Counted from the stretch's first letter, positions 37,091 through 45,633 are shown. The stretch: 64,000 nt of DNA from Bosea sp. ANAM02 (GCF_011764485.1 NZ_AP022849.1:310001-374000), one strand, 5' to 3'. Numbers and translations are program-made. Notes: generated by a model from the sequence alone, not told the origin.

Positions 37091-38041
37091 ATGTCTCGCA
37101 ACCTTACCGCTGCACAGCGACACATGCTGTCCGACGCTGAGGCGATCTGGGCACAGCAACTGCCCTCTTTGAGATTGGCCGCGAGTTCGGCTGGCGGGAT
37201 GCAGTGGAAGCAGGCCAAAGGCCGCGATTATTTGATCAGACACTGGAACGATCGCGTCAGCGGCAAGAAGCGGTCGGTTTCGCTCGGTGTGCGAACCCCG
37301 AAGACCGAAAGGCTCTATGCAGCGTTCTTGTCCGACCGCCGCCAAGCCGACGAGGCTACATCGGCAATCGAAGCCGAGTTGTCGGACTTTCGAGAGATGG
37401 CGAAGGCGTTGCGCCTTCCCCGGTTGCCATCGGTGGTGACGGACGTCATGCGCTGGTTCGCGATCGCCGGGATAGACCGTGAACTGGCCATCTGTAGCCA
37501 CCATGTCCTCTTCGCCTACGGCGCCAATGGCGGCGTCCAGTTCGACGCCAGTCGAGGTGATCTCGGGGCTCTCGAACTGCTCGTGGTTGGACACGACCTG
37601 GACGGAATGCAAGACGGCCTGGCCGAAGCGGTCTTCAGCGCAGCGCGTGGCGCACGATATGAACATGACCGCTTCATCGTCGAGCGGGCGGCCGGGGACG
37701 TTGCCATTATTCCGCGTTCAATCAACCAGGTATTGTTCCATTTGCGATCCGCTCAAAGGTGGGATGAGCGTCGCGAAGAGGTTCTGCGGGAAGCGTTCGA
37801 GCTCGACCCGATCCTATCTGTGTGCATTGGCGACGACGGCGGGCCGACACCGATGACGGCGGTCCACCCGAAAGCATTGCTCTGCCTCGCCATCTCCCTC
37901 GACAATGATCCGGCCCTGACTGAGGAACTCGGCGAGTTCGCGCTGGATCAGCAAATCCCCTTCGACGCACACGAGTTCGAAGCGTTTCCCGAACTTGGAC
38001 TCCTTATAGGGGATCCTTCCGAGGAATCTCCCCGATTCTAG
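37091..38041 (+). CDS. GSU2403-like nucleotidyltransferase-fold protein
   Basis: 316 residues from ATG 37091; a TTG at 37076 would lie within the operator. Near residue 45 KGRDYLIRHW is followed by SVSLGVRTPKTERLYAAF, and AICSHHVLFAYGANGGVQFD aligns with the nucleotide-binding segment of GSU2403-type proteins. The acidic pair usually expected after it reads GDLGALELL, so the catalytic site may be altered. It has its own strong promoter with operator and sits behind three recombinases, as cargo or as the immunity/toxin part of the module. Family assignment is from memory of the pattern. Confidence 0.55.
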   Translation: MSRNLTAAQRHMLSDAEAIWAQQLPSLRLAASSAGGMQWKQAKGRDYLIRHWNDRVSGKKRSVSLGVRTPKTERLYAAFLSDRRQADEATSAIEAELSDFREMAKALRLPRLPSVVTDVMRWFAIAGIDRELAICSHHVLFAYGANGGVQFDASRGDLGALELLVVGHDLDGMQDGLAEAVFSAARGARYEHDRFIVERAAGDVAIIPRSINQVLFHLRSAQRWDERREEVLREAFELDPILSVCIGDDGGPTPMTAVHPKALLCLAISLDNDPALTEELGEFALDQQIPFDAHEFEAFPELGLLIGDPSEESPRF

Positions 38042-38118
38042 GCATGTGCACGTCATCGCTCGCCTGACCTCGAATTCCCCTTCGATCAACAGGGCCACCA
38101 AGGATCGGTGAAGAACTG

Positions 38119-38721
38119 ATGCCGCGATCCATTCGATGGACTGCATCAACCAAAGAATCAGCTTACGCAGTGAACGGATTGAGGAATCCGTCCATGCAAC
38201 GAAAGCCTATGGCCGGAAAATCTGGGCGGTCGAAGCCTGCGCCGCGATCAGCCGCGCGCCGAGCAATGACGCCGATCGATATCGAGCGCATTCGAGAGCT
38301 CGTTCGAGCGTGGCCATCGGAGCCATTTACTTGGCAGCTCGTCTGCGAACGTGTTGTGCGTGAGATCCAAAAGGCCGGCGCTTCCGGCAAGCGGTGGGGC
38401 AGCGACGCCTCGGGTTGGTCTCGCCAAGCCCTTTCCGGTCATCCGCAGATCAAGGAGGCATACGACACCAGGAAAGACGAGCTGCGAAAGGAGCGGGAAC
38501 GCGGCAAGAAGAACCCGTTCCGGAACCGGGATCCGGAAATCGTCGTCCTACGTCGGGATAGAGATGGGCTTCGCATCAAGATCGCCGAGCTGGAGGCGAA
38601 GCTCTCTGCGTACGAAGAGCGATTTCAGACGGTACTTTACAATCAGGCGCTCGGTGCAACGGACGCAAACGAGCTCCTCCGCCCGCTGCTGCCGAAAATC
38701 GATCGACTAGGTCGCGACTGA
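38119..38721 (+). CDS. Coiled-coil protein at the end of the recombinase module (TnpC-like?)
   Basis: 200 residues, very basic N-terminus, then ERIRELVRAWPSEPFTW and a C-terminal coiled coil (VVLRRDRDGLRIKIAELEAKL). Such small helical DNA-binding accessory proteins accompany the recombinases of Tn554-like elements (TnpC), which is a comparison of layout only. ATG 38119 is the first start; ATG 38194 (MQRKPMAGKSGRSKP) is also possible. It lies 77 bases after the nucleotidyltransferase gene. Confidence 0.55.
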   Translation: MPRSIRWTASTKESAYAVNGLRNPSMQRKPMAGKSGRSKPAPRSAARRAMTPIDIERIRELVRAWPSEPFTWQLVCERVVREIQKAGASGKRWGSDASGWSRQALSGHPQIKEAYDTRKDELRKERERGKKNPFRNRDPEIVVLRRDRDGLRIKIAELEAKLSAYEERFQTVLYNQALGATDANELLRPLLPKIDRLGRD

Positions 38722-38789
38722 GGTGCGCGGACTCGCGCGCGCATCCTCGACCTGGAATCGTCACTGCTAGGGGCTCAAATGACCCAGGA

Positions 38790-38853
38790 GTGCTCACAAG
38801 AATGGCCCGGCTACAGCGCTATTGATGGCGCGCCGGGCCATTCCTGTGCTCAC
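38790..38853. repeat. 22-bp imperfect inverted repeat
   Basis: Arms 38790-38811 and 38832-38853 pair at 19 of 22 positions around a 20-base loop; the inner 11 (AATGGCCCGGC / GCCGGGCCATT) are perfect. No T-tract follows. It could be a recombinase arm site, a module end or a transcript end structure. Confidence 0.6.
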
Positions 38854-39005
38854 CCCTTGATTGCCGAGCCCTTCATAAGACGGAAATTGCCGATATGGGG
38901 TTTCTTCGTCCAGAACGTCTTCAAATTTCAATGCATTGAGTGCTTCAGTGGCAAAACTCATCCATCTCTACCGTTCTGAATCGGTCGACCTCTGGTCGTT
39001 TGACG

Positions 39006-39037
39006 AAAGGGCCCGCAGCGAAAGCTGCGGGCCCTTT
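39006..39037. terminator. Strong bidirectional-type terminator
   Basis: A perfect 13-base stem (AAAGGGCCCGCAG with CTGCGGGCCCTTT) around CGAAAG, followed by CCGTTTCT. The A and T ends let it work both ways, ending the module on the plus strand and the paralog operon on the minus strand. Confidence 0.85.
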
Positions 39038-39089
39038 CCGTTTCTAAGGCCTTGCGTGGTCGTTTGAGGCGCCAGTGACGCCAGTCGGT

Positions 39090-40124
39090 CTAGAAGCCCG
39101 GTAGCAGCGGAAGCGGCTCATGGCGGATTCCGCTCAGCGCTTCCATGCGCTCAATGCGCCAGCGGAACTCCTCGGCTCGCTTTCCCCCGCAAGCTTCGTA
39201 TGCGTCGAAGCAGGCCCGAAGCACGTTGATGTCTTCTTCCACGAGCGCGTGATCATCACCGCGCGAACGAGAGATTGCCTCGATACGATTGCGCAGTCTG
39301 TCATAGGAGCGCGCATAATCGACGTCGCCATAGGGGAGGAAGGCCGCCGAGGCTTCCCGGAACCGCCACATCAGGTCATGACGACAATTGCGCTCGTAGG
39401 CGAGGCCGCACAGCGTCGGATTGATCACTTCCAGATGCATGGCCGCGTCATGCACACGCGGGTCTGGCTTCGTACACTTGGCCCGCAGCTGGGCGACAAT
39501 CTCCTCGGCCGCGCGCAGCGCCTGGTCGCGCTCCAGGACGCCAAAGATATTGAAGAAGCTGCCCTTGTGCCGGTGAGGCAGTATGGGGTCGATCCGACCC
39601 AGCGAGTCGCGGCCTGTGACGATGAAAACCGGAAGGCTTGTCGCGACCCAGAGCTCGTCGTCGAGGATCAAAAGATTGTCGCGCACAAATGCCTGGACGG
39701 CGTCCCGGGCCTGCCGCTGTTCGTTCTGAATAGCCGCCGACGGACGCGCAGGGACGCGCGCCTTTGCAGCCTTCGGGTTCTTGAGCTCTGCGATGAGTTC
39801 GTCGCGATCTAGGAACGTGTCGGAAAGGTCGAGATCGCCGCCTCGTGTGAGCCTGACGTTCTGGCTCGTATTCGTGCCGTCCACCTTGACCGCGCTCCGG
39901 ACCGGCTCATAAGCCCGTCCATCTCCGCCGTAGACGCGCACAGGGACGCCGTCGGCCGGCTTCGGCCCGCTCACGATACCTCCGCGCCAGCGAAGCGCGA
40001 GTGGCGCCTCTCGATCTTCCGCTTCCCGGATCGGAAGTTCGATTTCGTCGCGATAGACCCGCGTGACGTGGCGCGAGCCTTCCTGGCGATGGACGGAGAA
40101 GGCGAAGGGGAGGATCTGTCTCAT
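39090..40124 (-). CDS. Paralog array protein, type A, copy 2 (unknown function)
   Basis: 344 residues, last gene of a four-gene operon. Shared family marks: EAPLALRW (39-46), DGRAYEPV (about 67-74), and LLILDDELWVATSLPVFIVTG in the middle. Type A C-terminal mark RAEEFRWRIERMEAL. The start overlaps the stop of the previous gene (ATGA). No signal peptide, no membrane segment. I do not recognise the family; the four proteins are visibly related to one another, with this one closest to the type A gene at 41149-42177. Confidence 0.7.
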   Translation of the reverse strand: MRQILPFAFSVHRQEGSRHVTRVYRDEIELPIREAEDREAPLALRWRGGIVSGPKPADGVPVRVYGGDGRAYEPVRSAVKVDGTNTSQNVRLTRGGDLDLSDTFLDRDELIAELKNPKAAKARVPARPSAAIQNEQRQARDAVQAFVRDNLLILDDELWVATSLPVFIVTGRDSLGRIDPILPHRHKGSFFNIFGVLERDQALRAAEEIVAQLRAKCTKPDPRVHDAAMHLEVINPTLCGLAYERNCRHDLMWRFREASAAFLPYGDVDYARSYDRLRNRIEAISRSRGDDHALVEEDINVLRACFDAYEACGGKRAEEFRWRIERMEALSGIRHEPLPLLPGF

Positions 40125-41152
40125 TGGATGAGGCCGTCGAAACTGAGATCGGCGAGCTCGTCATGGGCCCGCAAGGTGTAGTCGCGCGCGATGATAGACC
40201 GTGCCCGCTCGATCACCGGCTTCATCAATTGCGGACTGGCCGCGTTGGTGAGGCGCTCCAGACGCTTCAGGAGCTCAGACGACGAAACTTCTTCCTTCCT
40301 GCCATCGCGAATGCTCAGCCACGCCAGGGTCGTCTCCAGGCTCTCCCTGCCAAGGTTGGCGGGATCCATCCCGGTCGTGGGACCTACCAGGATGCGCCTG
40401 ACGACATCGGCGATGTCGGCGTTCAGGGGATGGTCGACTTCGGGCAACAAATCCGGCCGCAGGATCTCCGGTTGCGAGGTCTCCCACACGACAGCACCCT
40501 CGCCGGCTACGACCAGGAGCTTCTCGATATCACCGAGCTCATAACTGTCGACGTTGCACGCGCCGTCACGATGCCTTGTCGCTATTTTCCGGTTCTTGTC
40601 GAACGTCAGGAGGGGCGCCTCGACGACCGTGTAGGGTATGCCGTCAATCAGCCTGAAGCCCCGCATCAGACGTTGGATCCCGGCCTTGGCTTTCGTCTCT
40701 TCGGCGAGGTCGTATTCAGCTGCGTCGAGCTCGCGCTGAGTGATGCCCTTGTGCTCATGGGCGTACATCAGGGCACCGTTGATCACCCGCGGCCCGCCGG
40801 CCTCCAGCATGGCAATGAGACGCTTCGCGTCTACCAAGTGGGGCTTGCTGCGATCATTGTTCTCTTCGGTCTCCAGCTGCCGAACCGCGCCATCGACGAG
40901 CGGAACGGGACCGGGGGTCCGATAGGTGCCTTCGATCAGCGGCTGGTACAGGCGGCCCTCGTGAGCTCGGATCGCCACCTGCAGGTTGGGTGTTCCTCCT
41001 GGAGGGCTGAACCAGCAAACAATCGGTGCCTCATCGCTGGAAATTTCATCCAGCCGAACAGGGGTCGAACTCCGGAATTCGGCTTCCGACCAATTCCTCG
41101 CGCGTTTGGGTTTGTATCGCCCCTTGAATGAGACGCTGGCCTCGATGATCAC
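40121..41152 (-). CDS. Paralog array protein, type B, copy 2 (unknown function)
   Basis: 343 residues. Family marks: EAPIVCWF (41-48), EGRLYQPL, and FRLIDGIPYTVVEAPLLTF. Type B marks shared with the gene at 42174: GGPRVINGAL, and EILRPDLLPEVDHPL. ATGA overlaps at both ends give strict translational coupling. It is cytoplasmic by composition. Function unknown. Confidence 0.7.
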   Translation of the reverse strand: MIIEASVSFKGRYKPKRARNWSEAEFRSSTPVRLDEISSDEAPIVCWFSPPGGTPNLQVAIRAHEGRLYQPLIEGTYRTPGPVPLVDGAVRQLETEENNDRSKPHLVDAKRLIAMLEAGGPRVINGALMYAHEHKGITQRELDAAEYDLAEETKAKAGIQRLMRGFRLIDGIPYTVVEAPLLTFDKNRKIATRHRDGACNVDSYELGDIEKLLVVAGEGAVVWETSQPEILRPDLLPEVDHPLNADIADVVRRILVGPTTGMDPANLGRESLETTLAWLSIRDGRKEEVSSSELLKRLERLTNAASPQLMKPVIERARSIIARDYTLRAHDELADLSFDGLIQ

Positions 41153-42177
41153 AGGGCGAGCCCTTCGAGGGTTCGCTCGGCCGCTAGCGCATCGAAACGC
41201 TCAACGCTCCTGTCGAACTCTTCTGCTCGCTCCGCGCCTTCGCTGGTGAGTAGACCACGGACGCGCGCGAGGAGATCACTATCGGAGCGCAGACCAGGAT
41301 CCTCGCGACGGGAGCGACGCTGGCGGACCTCATCGAACAGATAAGCGGACTCGATCGAGCCCTTTGGGAGGTGGCGCGCCAACGAAGTCTCCGCCTCCCG
41401 CAGCGCGTGGGCCAGAACGAAGGGAAGCGCATCGAAGTGCGCGAGATCAGGATCGACAATTTCGACAGGAGCGGGCTCAGCCGGCTCCTTGATTTTGAAG
41501 CGTCGCGCGACGGCGTCCGCCTCCTTCAGGGCGAGATCCCGTTCGGTTGCTGAAAAGGCCCGCGTCCAGTCCTTCACGCGTCCCCCGCCGGACGGTTCCA
41601 GCTTCAGCTGCGCGGCCGGCTTGCGCGTTTGTGTGTCGTAACCCGTCTCAATCACATAGACAGGTAGCGACGACTTCAAATGGATGGAGCCATCGACAAA
41701 GAGAACAGAGGTCCTGAACCACTCCGTCAACCTCTCGATTTCCCATTCACGCTCGCTCCGGCGGACGGCGTTCGGGTTCGGCGGGCCCGGCCGTTTCACC
41801 TCGGCCGCCTTCGTCAGCGCTTGCGGGATTCCCGACATCCGCGTGACCAGGTTCTGGAAAGGGAGTTCAGACGGCTTCGCGAGATCGTCGGCCGTCACGG
41901 GCAGCCGAAGATGCACTCCGGCTGCCATGTCCCATTCCTGCCGCTTGATGGGCTCGAATGCATGACCGTTGCGGACGCGAACGTCCGTGAGCTGATCATC
42001 ACCGTAGTAGGGCCAGCTGCCGGCCCACCGCAACGCGATCGGGGCCTGATCCGCGCTCACCGAAGGCACCTTGAAGGTCATGACCTCGCGATACGAGCGA
42101 ACCTCATGCTTGCCACTGCTGCTGGTGACATGCGCGTCGTAGACGACGGCGACCATGATTTCGACGGTCTTTTTCAT
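41149..42177 (-). CDS. Paralog array protein, type A, copy 1 (unknown function)
   Basis: 342 residues from ATG 42177, chosen because it forms an ATGA overlap with the upstream stop like the other genes of the array; an earlier in-frame start at 42213 would lie inside the upstream gene. Family marks: QAPIALRW (44-51), NGHAFEPI, VLFVDGSIHLKSSLPVYVI. Type A C-terminal mark RAEEFDRSVERFDAL. A charged helical region precedes the C terminus. Function unknown. Confidence 0.7.
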   Translation of the reverse strand: MKKTVEIMVAVVYDAHVTSSSGKHEVRSYREVMTFKVPSVSADQAPIALRWAGSWPYYGDDQLTDVRVRNGHAFEPIKRQEWDMAAGVHLRLPVTADDLAKPSELPFQNLVTRMSGIPQALTKAAEVKRPGPPNPNAVRRSEREWEIERLTEWFRTSVLFVDGSIHLKSSLPVYVIETGYDTQTRKPAAQLKLEPSGGGRVKDWTRAFSATERDLALKEADAVARRFKIKEPAEPAPVEIVDPDLAHFDALPFVLAHALREAETSLARHLPKGSIESAYLFDEVRQRRSRREDPGLRSDSDLLARVRGLLTSEGAERAEEFDRSVERFDALAAERTLEGLAL

Positions 42178-43250
42178 GGGGTGGCACCCTTGGGCGTATA
42201 CGAGGCTTCCCACCGCTTCACGAACGCCGTCGCTTCTGCGTAGAAGCTGTGAAGCGTGCCGTGAGGCTCCGAGGCCTCGGCAAGTTCGCCGATCGCCTCA
42301 GCGATCGCATCGATGTCGCGTGCGGCATAAGCATCGCGGACCTTCATGAAGGCGATGATCACCTCCACCGGGTAACCCGAAACCCGAGGCGATCCATACG
42401 GCCGCCATCCGCTGCTGTCTGTCTGGGAGAGCTTTGCAACGATCTGGGCAGCCAGGCTCAGAGCCGCCGGCTTCAGCGGCTGGCGAAGGTCAATGAGATC
42501 AGGGCGAACGATCTCTGGAGGAAGGGCGGAAACGCGATACCCCTTGCCGCGGAATGAGACCAGATAAGCCTTGGCATCGTCGAACTGATCGATTTGCCGG
42601 ATCTGCGCCGCATTCTCGTGCCAGGCCTCGTAGCCATAGGCGAATTCGAGGTCTCCATACGGGCCGGAACCGATCTTGATCAGCGGCAGATCGATCGCGC
42701 GATGAGCAATTCCGCCGATCAGGCAGATCTTGGCCATTTCGCGCCCGATTTTGGCGAGTTCCTTCGATCGATCGTCGTCCGAAATATCGCGGATCGTCGG
42801 GTCGCTCTCGCTCTTGGCGCCGAGCAAGGCACCGCTGATCAGTCGAGTCGTGCCCGGGCCGCCGAGATTGTGCAGGCCCGCTCGCTGCAGGTGAGCCTTC
42901 AGCCCGTCGCCAGTGACCAGGCGGGGTCGGCTGAGCAACTTGCCGCTGTGGTTCGCGCGCTTGGCTCTCCCCATACTGCGGGCGCAGACAACGTCGTCCG
43001 CCGGCTCTTCTAGGCGGATTCCGTCGTCCTGGAGGATCGGCTGCCAAAGGATACCGTCAGCTGCCCGCAGCGCGGTCTGGTGAGACATCTGCAGATCACC
43101 AGGTGTCCACCAGAGGGCGATCGGCGCATCGCCCGGCTGAATCTCGCGCACCAGCACATCAGAACTGGCAGTCAGCGTGAGGCGCGTGCTGTTGCGAGCA
43201 CGGCCTTCCTTGGCATTCGCCGCGTAAGTGAACGGAATCGAGATCAACAT
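42174..43250 (-). CDS. Paralog array protein, type B, copy 1 (unknown function)
   Basis: 358 residues from ATG 43250 (MLISIPFTYAANAKEG); a GTG at 43283 is also in frame but has no better ribosome site. Family marks: DAPIALWW (41-48), DGILWQPI, ICLIGGIAHRAIDLPLIKIG. Type B marks GGPGTTRLISGAL and EIVRPDLIDLRQPL. First gene of the four-gene operon, divergent from the J-domain gene across about 100 bp. Function unknown. Confidence 0.7.
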   Translation of the reverse strand: MLISIPFTYAANAKEGRARNSTRLTLTASSDVLVREIQPGDAPIALWWTPGDLQMSHQTALRAADGILWQPILQDDGIRLEEPADDVVCARSMGRAKRANHSGKLLSRPRLVTGDGLKAHLQRAGLHNLGGPGTTRLISGALLGAKSESDPTIRDISDDDRSKELAKIGREMAKICLIGGIAHRAIDLPLIKIGSGPYGDLEFAYGYEAWHENAAQIRQIDQFDDAKAYLVSFRGKGYRVSALPPEIVRPDLIDLRQPLKPAALSLAAQIVAKLSQTDSSGWRPYGSPRVSGYPVEVIIAFMKVRDAYAARDIDAIAEAIGELAEASEPHGTLHSFYAEATAFVKRWEASYTPKGATP

Positions 43251-43354
43251 GCCGGATTTTATGGGCCAGGGCTCGCAATCCACAAGGGTGGGTCGACATC
43301 ACCGCGCATCCGAAGGACCATGATGCAAGACCTTCCGAATCCAGAATTACGTCC

Positions 43355-44038
43355 TTGAACGCGCCCGACCTCTTCAACCCTCTCGAAGGCCTCCAGTTAG
43401 CCGGTCAGCGACTGTTCGACCTGTGGAAGCAGGTCGAGGCGTTTCTGTCCGGCCCCGAGGGCGTCCGGTGGTTCGTGCTGCTGCTGGGTCTGTGGACTTT
43501 CAGTGAGCTCACCACTCGTTTGATGCGACGCCGGCGCGAGAGGCAGCGCCGCTTGCGGGCCGAGGAGGCTCACCGCCAGGCGCTCGACTTGATGTCCCGT
43601 GCGATGCTCGGGTACCGAGTCGCCATCTTCGTCCAGACATTCACGCTCGGCGAGGCGTTTCGCTTCGTCTTCGAGCTGGAGGGGGAAGGCATCGTCGCGC
43701 GCTGCGAGGGGGTCTACCCGGATCCCTTGATCGCCGTCTCAATCGCAGCGGAGGCATTCCATCGCGACCTGGACGCCGCCGCGCGGGCGCGACGCAACTC
43801 GTCGTCGAGAAGGCGGAGACAAGGGAGGCAGAGGCCCGGTCAGGAGCAGCGTGAGGATACAGGATGCTGGGCCGTTCTCGGTCTCAGGCGCAGCGCATCG
43901 CTGAGCGACGTGAAGGAGGCTTACGCGCGTCTCGCCCGGAAGCACCATCCAGACCGAGGCGGCAGCACCAGCATGATGGCCTCGATCAACAATGCTCGCG
44001 ACGAGGCACTCAAGGAACTCTCGGCAGGTGCCGCCTAG
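43355..44038 (+). CDS. Membrane-anchored C-terminal J-domain protein
   Basis: 227 residues from TTG 43355; no ATG fits and no good ribosome site is seen, so the start is tentative. A transmembrane segment spans about 38-54 (VRWFVLLLGLWTFSEL), followed by a very basic stretch, a middle domain (GYRVAIFVQTFTLGEAFRFVFELEG), an Arg/Gln-rich linker and a J domain at the end (CWAVLGLRRSASLSDVKEAY, KHHPDRGG with the essential HPD). J domains activate DnaK. It is convergent with the pentapeptide-repeat gene, overlapping by four bases, and divergent from the paralog array. Confidence 0.75.
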   Translation: MNAPDLFNPLEGLQLAGQRLFDLWKQVEAFLSGPEGVRWFVLLLGLWTFSELTTRLMRRRRERQRRLRAEEAHRQALDLMSRAMLGYRVAIFVQTFTLGEAFRFVFELEGEGIVARCEGVYPDPLIAVSIAAEAFHRDLDAAARARRNSSSRRRRQGRQRPGQEQREDTGCWAVLGLRRSASLSDVKEAYARLARKHHPDRGGSTSMMASINNARDEALKELSAGAA

Positions 44039-45633
44039 AAGCGCGGAGCCAGGGTGAGCTCCGGCTCCGCCGCCTCGGCTGCGACCGCCTCCACACCACT
44101 CCGGAAATGCCGTTCCGCCCCGTCCGGCCCGATCAGAGCAGCTCCATGGGGGTTGTCGATCCGCCGATCCCCCGGTCGCAGGACGATGATCGAACCATCA
44201 CCGCCCGCGCGGAAGTCATGATCTCCGGGCACATTGAGCGTGATGTGGTGATCGGCGAGCAGCGCTCGCGCGAAGCAGGTGGTCATTGCGATCTGTCGAT
44301 CGGGAAGGTCCAGGTCGCCGGTCTTCGCGACGAGATCGCCGCCACTATCATAATCTGCGGTCGCGACAACCTTTCCACGGGCCGTCCAGATCATGCTCGC
44401 CCCGCCATCCTGGCGAAGGCGCACAATCGACGGTGCGTCGATGGATTCTCCTTGCCGAATGACGATGATATCGGCCTCTCGCTTGTGTCGCTTGCGACTG
44501 GCGCTGACGGCTTCGAGCGCCATGGCGAGATGTCGGCGGTCCGCGAAGATCAGCGCGCCCTTGCCAAGCACAATACCGCGAAACCAACCCGATGCCCCAC
44601 CATCTCGTGCTTGCTGCCTGGTGGCCGCGAGGCCTTCCTTGAGAGAGCGAAGGCTGGCGCCGCGGACAGCAGCGACCGTCAGGTGTGCGAGGTTGACGCC
44701 ATGCCGCCAAGCCTCGTCGAAGCTCCGGCGGACGATCGAATGCGTGTCACTGATCCGCTCTTCAACGAAATCGCGAACCTTCTCGGCCACGCCTTCCTTG
44801 GCCGCAAGGAGTGCGCTCGATGCCAGAACGGTGATGACACCAGCGCCAATCGCGCCTGCGTATGCTTCCGCGCCATGAGGGAGGTGGACGTGATGCGGCA
44901 GCGAGTGGCTGGCGAAAGCGACGGGTGTCGTCGCGCAGAGCCATGCTGTGAGGTGAGACGCGCGACTCCACCTATGGTCGCGCTGGAAGGCCGGCGTGCC
45001 GGTCTCGTCCATCATCGCCTTCGCATAATGCCCTTGAATCACCATTGCTCCCGCAGTGCGGTCCGGCTGTTGCTCGGGGGAGAGCCTGGTCGACGCGCGA
45101 AGGTCCGCCTCCGCGAGATCTGGATTGATCAGCTTCGCCGAGGTGAACATTGTGTCGCGAAGCCGCGCCCGCTTGAATGAGGTGCGCCTGCCGGAGCTGT
45201 ACGCGAAGGATGCGCGCGAGAGCCCCGCGTCGTCGAAGATCGCGCCATCGAGCTGAGCTCCGTCGAATTCGGAGAAGGCGAGCCGAGCCCCATCGAAACG
45301 AGTTGCTCCCTTTTCCGTCCGGCCGAGGATGACATTGTGGAAGCGCGCCCGCTCGGCATTCATGCCCTGGCACAGGGCTCCCTTGAGACAGGCGCCGGCG
45401 AACGACCCATATCTTATCGAGGAGCCTCGCAGATCGGCGTCTTCCAGATCAGCCCCGTCGAAGTCGGCTCCATCCAGGTTGAGTCCGGCGAGATCCCGGT
45501 TGGCGAGATCAGCCCCTGCAAGGGACCTCCCCTCTCGAACGATACCCTCGACGAACGCCTTGAGCGTCGGCGCCGTACCTTCGACCAGAACCTGGCCGGA
45601 GCGGGTGAGTATCTTCTGCGGCTTGGCCTTCAC
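44035..45633 (-). CDS. Pentapeptide-repeat protein with transmembrane segment
   Basis: 532 residues. Residues about 38-180 hold A(D/N)Lxx-type pentapeptides (ADLANRDLAGLNLDGADFDGADLEDADL), which fold as a right-handed beta-helix. A hydrophobic stretch near 258-280 (AYAGAIGAGVITVLASSALLAA) may cross the membrane, followed by a 230-residue C-terminal domain of unknown fold. AAGGATT (complement of 45644-45650) lies 10 bases upstream of the start. Known family roles range from gyrase protection to effector scaffolds; none can be assigned here. Confidence 0.75.
   Translation of the reverse strand: MKAKPQKILTRSGQVLVEGTAPTLKAFVEGIVREGRSLAGADLANRDLAGLNLDGADFDGADLEDADLRGSSIRYGSFAGACLKGALCQGMNAERARFHNVILGRTEKGATRFDGARLAFSEFDGAQLDGAIFDDAGLSRASFAYSSGRRTSFKRARLRDTMFTSAKLINPDLAEADLRASTRLSPEQQPDRTAGAMVIQGHYAKAMMDETGTPAFQRDHRWSRASHLTAWLCATTPVAFASHSLPHHVHLPHGAEAYAGAIGAGVITVLASSALLAAKEGVAEKVRDFVEERISDTHSIVRRSFDEAWRHGVNLAHLTVAAVRGASLRSLKEGLAATRQQARDGGASGWFRGIVLGKGALIFADRRHLAMALEAVSASRKRHKREADIIVIRQGESIDAPSIVRLRQDGGASMIWTARGKVVATADYDSGGDLVAKTGDLDLPDRQIAMTTCFARALLADHHITLNVPGDHDFRAGGDGSIIVLRPGDRRIDNPHGAALIGPDGAERHFRSGVEAVAAEAAEPELTLAPRF

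Larger units (their letters stand above)
38722..39089. other. Gene-free junction between recombinase module and paralog array
   Basis: 368 bp with no supported gene. It holds a large inverted repeat (38790-38853) and a strong terminator (39006-39037). It is the likely place for one end of the mobile module; I could not identify a duplicate target sequence at the other end (32,180-32,225). Confidence 0.5.

Noticed and set aside
38779..38979. 66-codon plus-strand frame
   Set aside because: It runs through the inverted repeat and has no ribosome site or recognisable product.
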